Origin: JBAPRR01 sp049281195
GTDB taxonomy: Bacteria; Actinomycetota; Acidimicrobiia; Acidimicrobiales; CAVXTF01
Reading direction: 5' to 3'
Length of the DNA stretch: 14,161 nucleotides
Assembly: GCA_049281195.1 (NCBI GenBank)
Contig: JBAPRR010000303.1
Span: forward strand, 1-14,161
The first letter of the stretch is position 1. Every line of letters begins with the position of its first letter. Made by a program: the position numbers and the translations under genes. A model generated the notes under the pieces. That model was not told the origin of the DNA and searched no databases. It saw nothing but the letters and a program-made list of their open reading frames with translations. Shown here in pieces: positions 5,164 through 11,793 of the stretch.

Positions 5164-7970
5164 AGGCGGTTCTCGTTTCGCCTTCGCTTACGCCTTCTCA
5201 TCTCGAAGGCGATGACCAGCGCCGCCACCACAGCCGCCGTCAATGCGGTGATTGCAGCGCCCATCTCGATGTGCGGGGGCCGGTAGGAGAAATGTACGAC
5301 GCTCGTTCCCGCAGGAACGTCGACACCCTGGACCAGTCCGACACGCTTCACGGGAACCGACTCGTTTTTGCCGTTCACCGTCATGCTGGCGTGCCAGCCG
5401 GCGTCCCACGCGGTGCTCCACACGAGCAATGAAGCCCTCTGCGTATTGACAGAGATCGTCGCGGCATTGGTGGAATTCGCGACCAACTGAGCGGTCCCGG
5501 TTCCCGGCGCGTCGCCAGGAGCCGAATCCACCGGTGGCCCACTCGGAGAGTCCAACCACGCGGGCATGGTCTGGTATCGCGCTTTGAAGACGGCGAAATC
5601 GTCGGCAAACCCCACTTGGGTCCACTTCTGTGGACTCAGTGCGTCGGAGAGCGCGCCTTCGACCATGTAGAAGTGACCGGACGTGGACGCGATCGCCAAC
5701 CTGACCGCCCGAAGGTCCGGACCCGACACGGGTTCGATGACCACGCCTGCACCCACTGCACCACCTAGATCGAACGTTGCTGACGAATTACCCGTGCCGA
5801 GGCCCTGAGCTCCCTTCCACTCGATTTCGCCGCCCTGTTCGAGGATGCCGTAGCGAACGACCTGACCTTCAGAGGCTTGCCCGAGAGTTATCTCGGCCTC
5901 ACCTATGGCAAACGAGGTGCCGAACCACCATCCCGACTCATCTCCCGCGGCTATGTCCGCCCGTGGTTCGGCCTTGCCCAGGCTGATGAGAGGCGGCACA
6001 GGCGGTGGCGCATTGCCACCCGGAAGAACCGGGTCCACTCCCGGCTGTTCCGCAAGCACCCTTATCCGCCTGTCGGGCACCGGCATGGTGGCGATGGGCC
6101 ACAGGAACGACTCCGGCACGGTCACCATGACCTGCAGGTCTGTTTGCTTGAAAAGGCCCGCTCCCAGGGATCCGATCTTCACGAAATCCCTGATCTGAGC
6201 GTTCGTCCCGCTCGAGTACTTCGAGTCGACGAGAGACGTGTACCCGGAAAAGCTGGGCAGATCGCTGAGCGCACCGATGTCCGGTTCGCCGGCATCCACG
6301 AACTGCTCCGGATCCAGAAGATCTGGATTGAACACTGCGAAGCGTCCCGATGAGGACAGGTTCGCCTTCACCAGTGAGAGAACCGGACTCTGGTGACCGG
6401 GTTCGGGAGGCTGCTCGGAGGAGAAGTAGGCACTGCCGATAGAGAACAGCGCCACGTCCACGACTACGAACGCGCCAACCCACCGCATCCAGGTGGCGCG
6501 TCGCAAGCGCGATCTCAGCACCGCGATCGTCCCGCCCACGATGGCCAGTGCCGCGGCGAGAGCGATGGCCCCACCGACCCCGGCGGCTCCCTGGACGGGT
6601 GGGAATGCACCGAGGTCGCGCCAGAACCTCGTGGGAGTGATGATGAAGTACCCGGCGACGATGGCGATACCTACGAACGGCAGGAATGCGAGCGCCTTCT
6701 CGAGCCACCTCGTCCACTCCCGATCGCGCACCCGGGCTATGCGACTGCCTCCGTCGACCCACCAGGCGAACAGTGCGCAGCCCGCGAGGTCGACGTCGAC
6801 AATGTTTCGACCCGAATCGCGCTGCTTTCCGTAGAAGGGGATCTGGTAGATCAGGTGCTCGAGGGATGTGCTGGCCGCAATGGCCAGGACGGCACCCACG
6901 ATGAACAGGCCGTACCAGCAACGCAGCTCGCCTTTCGGAATCCGTTGCCGCCAGGGCCGCGTCCAAAGCGTGAACACCGCGATGGCGGGCAGGATCCCCA
7001 CGTAGAACGCGACCTCTTCGGGATTCGACTCGCCGAAGTAGCCCGTCTGGCCGAACAGGTGGTAGCCGCCTTCCAAAAATGGAATTAGCCCGAGCAGCCC
7101 CGACCATGGCGGGAACGAGAATGTCGAGGCGAAGAACTCACCTCCACTGGGGCGCTGCGAGTCGGATATGAACCTGATGGCCGGCGCCCAGAGAAACGCT
7201 GTGATCCCGACAGTGACGGCAGCTCCCATGGCGATCCTGCTCAGGTAGACGCGCCAGTTGCCGTGGCGAGCCGACCAACGCAGCACCGTGAAGGCGAGAC
7301 ATGCCACCGTCGTGTCCAACATCGCTTCTGGTGATCCCGCCAGGACGGCGAGCACGAAGGCAACCGTGAGGAGGACCGCCCAACGCCACCTACGGTCGTC
7401 CCCCAAGCGGCGAATCGCGTACAACGCCCACGGCAAGGAGGCGAGACCCTCCCCCATGTCTATGTGTACTGAGGTCTGGGTCGCTATGACCCCGGCGAAC
7501 GCGAAGCTGAACGCGCCGAGGAACGCTCCCTTGGTCCTTATCCCGCTGGACCTGAAAAGTAGATAAGTCCCGACCGCAGTGGCGCTGTAGACGAAGACCT
7601 GCCCCAGCACCCACGCCACGTGTGCAGGCAGGACCACGAACAGAAGCGTCGTTGGATAGAAGACGCCGGCGTTGAGGCCCGCGAGCAGCGGAGTGCCGCT
7701 CCATATATATGGGTTCCAGAAAGGAAGGATTCCGTGTCGTAGATCGGTCGCCGCGAGCACGCGAAGGGGATAGTTCTGGACAAGGTTGTCACCGGTGAGA
7801 AGCAGGTGACCGCCGAACACGTCCGCAAGGATGAAGATCGCAGCGGGAATCGCTATCAGTGCCACGATCGCCCTCTTGTCACGCGAGCTTTGCGACAGGG
7901 GCCGTGTGACCTTTTTCTCTTCAACGCTTGGCGACAGGTCGACCGGCGCCAACGCTTCTTTGACTGTCAC
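5142..7970 (-). CDS. YfhO-family large membrane protein (GT-C-like glycosyltransferase)
   Basis: This 942-residue protein starts at GTG 7970, which overlaps the stop of the preceding gene as GTGA. No good Shine-Dalgarno sequence is present, so coupling is likely. After a cytoplasmic N-terminus (1-33) and a first membrane segment (about 34-52) comes the YfhO hallmark TGDNLVQNYPLR (59-70) followed by HGILPFWNPYIWSGTPLLAGL (79-99). The Asp in the first loop is the expected catalytic or metal residue of GT-C enzymes. Many membrane segments continue to about residue 540. A large extracytoplasmic beta-rich region then ends with the family's terminal module, AWDAGWHASMTVNG (about 854-867) and PAGTSVVHFSYRPP (about 886-899). 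One last membrane helix and an Arg/Lys-rich cytoplasmic tail (RRRKRRR) close the protein. YfhO proteins glycosylate teichoic acids in Firmicutes; in actinobacteria the acceptor is unknown. It is third in the operon with two other GT-C-type genes. Confidence 0.9.
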   Translation of the reverse strand: MTVKEALAPVDLSPSVEEKKVTRPLSQSSRDKRAIVALIAIPAAIFILADVFGGHLLLTGDNLVQNYPLRVLAATDLRHGILPFWNPYIWSGTPLLAGLNAGVFYPTTLLFVVLPAHVAWVLGQVFVYSATAVGTYLLFRSSGIRTKGAFLGAFSFAFAGVIATQTSVHIDMGEGLASLPWALYAIRRLGDDRRWRWAVLLTVAFVLAVLAGSPEAMLDTTVACLAFTVLRWSARHGNWRVYLSRIAMGAAVTVGITAFLWAPAIRFISDSQRPSGGEFFASTFSFPPWSGLLGLIPFLEGGYHLFGQTGYFGESNPEEVAFYVGILPAIAVFTLWTRPWRQRIPKGELRCWYGLFIVGAVLAIAASTSLEHLIYQIPFYGKQRDSGRNIVDVDLAGCALFAWWVDGGSRIARVRDREWTRWLEKALAFLPFVGIAIVAGYFIITPTRFWRDLGAFPPVQGAAGVGGAIALAAALAIVGGTIAVLRSRLRRATWMRWVGAFVVVDVALFSIGSAYFSSEQPPEPGHQSPVLSLVKANLSSSGRFAVFNPDLLDPEQFVDAGEPDIGALSDLPSFSGYTSLVDSKYSSGTNAQIRDFVKIGSLGAGLFKQTDLQVMVTVPESFLWPIATMPVPDRRIRVLAEQPGVDPVLPGGNAPPPVPPLISLGKAEPRADIAAGDESGWWFGTSFAIGEAEITLGQASEGQVVRYGILEQGGEIEWKGAQGLGTGNSSATFDLGGAVGAGVVIEPVSGPDLRAVRLAIASTSGHFYMVEGALSDALSPQKWTQVGFADDFAVFKARYQTMPAWLDSPSGPPVDSAPGDAPGTGTAQLVANSTNAATISVNTQRASLLVWSTAWDAGWHASMTVNGKNESVPVKRVGLVQGVDVPAGTSVVHFSYRPPHIEMGAAITALTAAVVAALVIAFEMRRRKRRRNENRLYEGGVG

Positions 7971-10000
7971 CCCACTGGACTAGAGGGCCATCGGCCGTGC
8001 GTAGTAAGCCAGATCGCGAATCCAGGCCTGACTATCTGTGGTTGGCCCACAGTGTCGATGAGGTACCAGTAGCCCTCAGACGTGTTCGCCCCCATGGCCG
8101 AGAACACGATTGCGCCGATCTTGTACTTGGTCAGGTACGTGAGGAGCTGCTGCTCGGCGACCGCGGGAGGCACCCACGGCAGCAGCGATCCCAGCTTGGG
8201 CAGGCTGAACATCTCCTGAACGTGAGATGGCGGAAGCGGCGGTGGCTGCCTCTGCCCATACGCCTGGCCGGGATCGGCGATGTTCGCGTAGCCACCAACG
8301 ATCCTGAAGTCCATGTGGTCCAAAGCGGGCCACGTCATCGCCTCGGAGCTCGATGGCGTGGCGAAAGGCACGGGGAGAACGACCGTGCCCGGTGCAACGA
8401 CGCTTTCGATGGTGCTCGGCAATGCAGCAGGCCAAGGAACACCGCCGCTCGAGAACGGGACGGCAGGAAGCACCGAAACGGCGACAATCGCCCCGATCCC
8501 GATCACCTGGACGCGCTTCGAACGGACAAACCTGCCGAGGCGGTTGCGTGCCGCTGTGCGTAGCGATGCAGTCCCGTCCTTGGACATCAGACCGCGGGCA
8601 TAAAGCCGAAGTCGCGGTATCAGAAGCTTTCCCCGGGCGAAGGCTCGCGCGTAAAGGCGGTTCCCGGAAATAGCGGGTAGCCAGATGCGCTCGAAGCCGA
8701 TTGCGAGAACCATCGAGGCGAACAGCGATACGTACAGCGAGTAGCGCGCTGGGATCGTGTTGTTGAAAAGCGGTAGGTGGACGAAGGCGTCGCCGGGCAG
8801 GGGGATGGAAGAGGGCCATGTACCTATGACGAGGTGGGAGCCGAGCGAGAGCACCCATGCCGCCAACGCCGCCCACATGAAAATCATCACGGTCGAGTTC
8901 CGCCGTAGTCGCCGGACGATCAAGAAGAGAACGATGAGAAGCGGGATGCCGAGATACGTCCCGTTCTCCGAAAGGTTTCCTCCGACGAAGTAATTGCCCA
9001 TCCAGGTGATCCACGAGGGATAGGCCAGCTGATTCGAAGTCGGAGCAGCTATGCCGAGAAGGTCCGCGCGAGCGGCCTGCAGCAGGCCTACCCGGACGAC
9101 CGGACCGCCGATGCTGCCGGGCCCCAGCAACATCTCGTATATCGGGTAGGCGCCGAGCACGACGAAGGTCGCACCGGCGAGCGCCGCGGCCTTCACGATG
9201 TATGCCATCTTCGACCGGACGAGCTTGTGGAACCGGATCGCCATGCCGGCCCCGATGATCAGCGCGATCGCGACGCATCCACTCAGCACGTCGGGCGAGG
9301 TCAGGAACTGAACTGCGCACGCGATGCCGATCAGCGCCCCAAGGAGCAGGGGCTTCATCTTCTGGCGCCTGAGCAGTTCGTCCCCGAACAGGACCAGAAG
9401 CGGCGGTATCGGGACGAAGGTCAGGTCCAGGTGTAGTTCCTGCGCACCCATATAAGGACCGAACGCGTAGAGCAGACCGCCGATGAACGGTGCCTGCCAC
9501 GAAAAGCACCACCGGCGCAGCACCAGGAACATGCTCGCTCCGGAGAGTGCGAAGGAGATGCGGATGAGGAAGTTGAAGGTCGCAACAGGGCCGAGGGTTG
9601 CGGTGATCGGCCAGCCGAGGATGCCGAGCAGCGGGACCGACGTGTTATCGGCGAGGTTCACCCCCGTCGGGTAGTCGATGAAGTTGGTGTGGAAGAGCGA
9701 AAGCCCGTGGGTCAACGCATATGGCACATAGGACAGGAACCAGGTCATCTGGAACGGGTCGTTGCCGGCAGGGTTCCCGGGACCGGCAAGAGGGAGATGG
9801 CTGGTATCGAACGGCCCTACCGGCCAGAACGCCAGGAACGCCAGCACGAAGTAGGTGGTGATGCAACCTGCGATCGGCCAGCCGTGAGCCCGGCCAAGCC
9901 GGTGGGCGTCGTCTGCTCCCGGCTGTTCGTGGCCGCCCGCGATCAGCAGTTCAGGCGAGACCTCGGCGGTGGTTCGGGTGTTGGAAGCGAGAGTGACCAT
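7967..10000 (-). CDS. Uncharacterised GT-C-like polytopic membrane protein
   Basis: This 677-residue protein starts at an ATG with a Shine-Dalgarno sequence directly before it. After a 40-residue polar N-terminus and a first membrane segment (about 43-62) comes a loop with GNDPFQMTWFLSYVPYAL (79-96) and YPTGVNLADNTSVPLLG (110-126). The pattern Asp-Pro, then P-x-G-x-N, then a membrane pair is one I associate with a family of actinobacterial hypothetical GT-C transferases. HLHLTF-like sequence (HLDLTFVPIPPLLVL, 190-204) and IPARYSLYVSL (416-426) also fit. About ten membrane segments run to residue 440. An unusual strongly basic stretch (448-497, about fifteen Arg/Lys and one Asp) precedes a final membrane segment (498-515) and a soluble C-terminal domain (about 516-677). 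It lies 6 bases after the GT87 gene and overlaps the YfhO gene by 4 bases, so all three are one operon. The sugar and acceptor are unknown. Confidence 0.75.
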   Translation of the reverse strand: MVTLASNTRTTAEVSPELLIAGGHEQPGADDAHRLGRAHGWPIAGCITTYFVLAFLAFWPVGPFDTSHLPLAGPGNPAGNDPFQMTWFLSYVPYALTHGLSLFHTNFIDYPTGVNLADNTSVPLLGILGWPITATLGPVATFNFLIRISFALSGASMFLVLRRWCFSWQAPFIGGLLYAFGPYMGAQELHLDLTFVPIPPLLVLFGDELLRRQKMKPLLLGALIGIACAVQFLTSPDVLSGCVAIALIIGAGMAIRFHKLVRSKMAYIVKAAALAGATFVVLGAYPIYEMLLGPGSIGGPVVRVGLLQAARADLLGIAAPTSNQLAYPSWITWMGNYFVGGNLSENGTYLGIPLLIVLFLIVRRLRRNSTVMIFMWAALAAWVLSLGSHLVIGTWPSSIPLPGDAFVHLPLFNNTIPARYSLYVSLFASMVLAIGFERIWLPAISGNRLYARAFARGKLLIPRLRLYARGLMSKDGTASLRTAARNRLGRFVRSKRVQVIGIGAIVAVSVLPAVPFSSGGVPWPAALPSTIESVVAPGTVVLPVPFATPSSSEAMTWPALDHMDFRIVGGYANIADPGQAYGQRQPPPLPPSHVQEMFSLPKLGSLLPWVPPAVAEQQLLTYLTKYKIGAIVFSAMGANTSEGYWYLIDTVGQPQIVRPGFAIWLTTHGRWPSSPVG

Positions 10001-10002
10001 TG

Positions 10003-10008
10003 TTTCCT
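10003..10008 (-). promoter_or_regulatory. Ribosome binding site overlapping the stop of the upstream gene
   Basis: On the minus strand AGGAAA precedes the ATG at 10000 by 2 bases (5 if counted from AGG). Its first two bases overlap the TAG stop of the GT87 gene, typical of translational coupling in a tight operon. It fixes the start of the 677-residue protein. Confidence 0.65.
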
Positions 10009-11302
10009 AGCTGCTCGCAGACGCGCCGACGAGTTCAGAAGTTTGGGGCTCGACAGGTCGCTGAACCCGCGATTCGCGTTCGGGATCAGTTTCGAGCTGG
10101 TTATGCGGTCTGCGCGCAAGCGAGACGATGATGGTCACCAGGACCACGCCCATCCCGATCGCCCGAAACGCCGAGTCCCTTGCGTTGTCGCTCAATCCGA
10201 ATACCGCAGAAGGGGGACCGAGCACATCCATGATCCAACAGATGCCGATCACCCCTGGAATCGACCGGATCGGGGAGCCCGCGATCATCACGGTCATGGC
10301 AAGCGGCACCAGGGTGAGCATGAAGTGGTACTCGGAGAGGGTGCCTGCCAGAAATACGCCCATCAGTAAGACGCTTGTCACAGTGATGATGCGGAGCCTC
10401 TGATCCTTCAGCCGGTTCCAGGCCAGCCATGCGGCCGCAATCACGAGGAGAACGGTCAGGAAGCGCAGAACGATCGTCAACCCATCGGGGATCCCCAGCT
10501 CTCTAGCAACATCGACCCAGGCCGAGTTATAGGCGACCCCGCTGCCACTGCGATTGAACAGTGAAGGGAGCTTCGACAGCACCTGCCTGGGGTCTGACAC
10601 GAGCGAGATCCCGATCCCGTTCAAAACGACGGGTATCGCCACCGCCACGCCGAAGGCCTTCCACCTCCTGAACAGTAAGAAGACGATAAGGACCGCGAGC
10701 AACAGAGGCTTGATCGAAATGCTGAGCCCGATCACGACGGCCGCCGCGATCCAGTGGTTGCGGAAGACGAACAAGAAGAACAGTGCGATGGCGAGGAACA
10801 TGAGGATGCTCACGTTCTCGAGGGGCATCTCTCCACGCATGGCGCCCACGAGCGATAGCAACAGGACACATGCCGCAGTCACCGGTCCCCACCACTTCAG
10901 CCCTATCGCGGTCGCAGCGACCATGACCGACAACCACGCGACAACCGTTACAAAGACGAGACCGCCGACTGTCAATTGGTGTTGGTTCAAGTCGGCGATA
11001 GGTCTGAGCAATATCAGAGAGCTCGGCGGGTAGACGAATGCCTTCACCGCGTAGGGAGCCCCCCCGTGGGCGAACGCCTTCTCTGCGCGCCACGCCGTGA
11101 GGAGGTCCCACCCGAGATTCTTCTCCCCGAGGATCAACCGGTACAGAAGTCCCCACGAGACCGCGGCAGCGGCCCACAGGCCGATCGTCACTGCGCGCGC
11201 AGCCGTCTTCGCCCTGGCAGTGTCCCTATAGGGATCCGGAAGGTATTGGTACGTTGCGGTGCGGGCGGCCTCCCCCTGGTCGGTCGCCCAGCGCGGCCTC
11301 AC
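10007..11302 (-). CDS. GT87/DUF2029-family membrane glycosyltransferase
   Basis: This 431-residue protein is the first gene of the minus-strand operon. It shows the DUF2029/GT87 pattern clearly: a first membrane segment (about 38-58), the catalytic-loop Asp66 in GWDLLTAWRAEKAFAHGGAPY (64-84), then FVYPPSSLILLRP (89-101), GEMPLENVSILMFLA (157-171), the basic SISIKPLLL (194-202) and YNSAWVDVARELGIP (258-272). GT87 enzymes such as mycobacterial PimE and related arabinosyl/mannosyltransferases move a sugar from a polyprenyl phosphate to an envelope glycolipid at the outer membrane face, and this one likely does something similar. The start is GTG 11302. An in-frame TGA two codons before it rules out an earlier start. 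There is no Shine-Dalgarno sequence at normal distance; the start codon lies inside an 18-base palindrome (see 11297-11314). About ten hydrophobic segments and a polar C-terminal tail are visible. Family call strong, sugar unknown. Confidence 0.9.
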   Translation of the reverse strand: MRPRWATDQGEAARTATYQYLPDPYRDTARAKTAARAVTIGLWAAAAVSWGLLYRLILGEKNLGWDLLTAWRAEKAFAHGGAPYAVKAFVYPPSSLILLRPIADLNQHQLTVGGLVFVTVVAWLSVMVAATAIGLKWWGPVTAACVLLLSLVGAMRGEMPLENVSILMFLAIALFFLFVFRNHWIAAAVVIGLSISIKPLLLAVLIVFLLFRRWKAFGVAVAIPVVLNGIGISLVSDPRQVLSKLPSLFNRSGSGVAYNSAWVDVARELGIPDGLTIVLRFLTVLLVIAAAWLAWNRLKDQRLRIITVTSVLLMGVFLAGTLSEYHFMLTLVPLAMTVMIAGSPIRSIPGVIGICWIMDVLGPPSAVFGLSDNARDSAFRAIGMGVVLVTIIVSLARRPHNQLETDPERESRVQRPVEPQTSELVGASASS

Positions 11303-11314
11303 TGATCAGTGAGG
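11297..11314. repeat. Perfect 18-base palindrome enclosing the GT87 start codon
   Basis: CCTCACTGATCAGTGAGG is a perfect palindrome. The GTG start (minus strand, 11302-11300) lies in one arm. In DNA it could be the site of a dimeric regulator. In RNA it could fold into a short hairpin (CCTCAC/GTGAGG, TGATCA loop) that hides the start codon. Confidence 0.65.
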
Positions 11315-11380
11315 GCTCGTAACCAGTCCCTCCTTTTATTGGGCAAGGAGGGCGCGGCAGAACCCATGGTTACGGCTCTC
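11311..11380 (-). promoter_or_regulatory. Structured leader of the GT87-GT-C-YfhO operon
   Basis: In the minus-strand RNA, CGTAACC (11374-11368) pairs perfectly with GGTTACG (11324-11318). The helix continues, after a one-base bulge, as GAGAGC (11380-11375) with GCCCTC (11316-11311), five of six paired. Inside it a perfect 8-base hairpin forms from CCCTCCTT (11352-11345) and AAGGAGGG (11335-11328) with a 9-base loop. The compound structure ends 8 bases before the GTG start and shares bases 11311-11314 with the start-codon palindrome, so the two folds cannot coexist. I do not recognise it as a known riboswitch class. The pairing is direct sequence observation; a regulatory role is inference. 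Confidence 0.5.
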
Positions 11381-11409
11381 AGCACGGCGGGATTATATCC
11401 ACGAGCCCT
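11312..11409. repeat. 9-base inverted repeat flanking the operon promoter
   Basis: AGGGCTCGT at 11312-11320 and ACGAGCCCT at 11401-11409 are perfect inverted copies, 80 bases apart. One copy lies just upstream of the minus-strand -10 box, the other just before the GT87 start. They could be paired operator sites for a looping regulator, or the ends of a larger RNA fold if transcription starts further upstream. Confidence 0.55.
11392..11397 (-). promoter_or_regulatory. -10 box of the minus-strand glycosyltransferase operon
   Basis: The minus strand reads TATAAT exactly at 11397-11392, 90 bases before the GTG start of the GT87 gene. A transcript would begin near 11384-11386 and carry a leader of about 83 bases containing the nested stem-loops. 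No good -35 hexamer is seen at 16-18 bases (best TGCTCT at 11420-11415), so an activator may be needed. Confidence 0.45.
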
Positions 11410-11529
11410 TAAAAAGAGCAGGGAGAGGCCCCTTCTTACCCACCTCGGTCTTCAGGATAAGGCAAATAGGTCCGCGATCTAGGCATTTGGTCGATGCGCC
11501 CAACTACCTCATGGTTTCAACCTAGACCC

Positions 11530-11748
11530 ATGACCAATTTCCTGTATGGACCGGATGCCGCAAGGCAGTTGATTCAAGAGCGCCAGGAGGCCCTTCGCCG
11601 TTCGGCACAGAGCAGTCGGCGCACCAGTTCCAGCTCGAGGCCCAAGAAGGCCTTCAAGCAGGCTAAAGGGACCCGCAAATGGCGGTGGTCCTTCGGTCGT
11701 CCAGCGACCCGGCCGACCGCAGCCATGACGTTGAGCGGCGGTTGCTGA
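11530..11748 (+). CDS. Possible small basic protein of unknown function
   Basis: From ATG 11530 this frame gives 72 residues; an in-frame ATG at 11494 would add 12. The N-terminus MTNFLYGPDAARQLIQERQEALRRSAQ looks like a short leader followed by an amphipathic helix rich in Gln, Glu and Arg, a style often seen in small actinobacterial hypothetical proteins. A Ser/Arg/Lys-rich middle (SSRRTSSSSRPKKAFKQAKGTRKWRW) and a short Gly/Cys end follow. There is no membrane segment or known motif. No clear Shine-Dalgarno sequence precedes either ATG. It lies 45 bases before the LAL gene on the same strand and could be cotranscribed. It may be a genuine small gene, a decayed one or chance; the helix-like N-terminus is the main reason to keep it. 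Confidence 0.4.
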   Translation: MTNFLYGPDAARQLIQERQEALRRSAQSSRRTSSSSRPKKAFKQAKGTRKWRWSFGRPATRPTAAMTLSGGC

Positions 11749-11779
11749 AAGAGTCGAGGGCCACTGATCGGACCGTAAC

Positions 11780-11785
11780 AAGGGG
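11780..11785 (+). promoter_or_regulatory. Ribosome binding site deciding the LAL gene start
   Basis: AAGGGG lies 8 bases before GTG 11794. The in-frame ATG at 11836 has only a C-rich stretch before it. This favours the GTG as the start. Confidence 0.5.
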
Positions 11786-11793
11786 TCAGTACA

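Larger units (their letters stand above)
11303..11793. other. 491-base divergent intergenic region
   Basis: This region separates the minus-strand membrane-protein operon from the plus-strand LAL regulator gene. The left third (to about 11410) is rich in inverted repeats and holds the TATAAT box of the minus operon. Bases 11411-11529 show nothing I can name. Bases 11530-11748 hold a possible small basic ORF. The last 45 bases hold the upstream sequence of the LAL gene, including an ACTGATC (11763-11769) and GGTCAGT (11784-11790) inverted pair and a ribosome site. Confidence 0.6.

Noticed and set aside
8076..9512. Minus-strand open frame of 478 codons inside the 677-residue membrane protein gene, in a shifted frame
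   Set aside because: The translation is Arg/Pro-rich without hydrophobic segments or motifs, while the other frame gives a coherent membrane protein in a coupled operon.
11297..11409. CRISPR array, tRNA gene or insertion-sequence end in the repeat-rich region
   Set aside because: The repeats are inverted and each occurs once per arm, there are no regular spacers, no cloverleaf can be drawn, and no transposase fragment is seen.
11366..11482. 38-codon plus-strand frame with AAGGAGGG 13 bases upstream
   Set aside because: The spacing is long, third-position GC is only about 58 percent by hand count, and the AGGAGG is explained by the inverted repeat. Not strong enough to call a gene.
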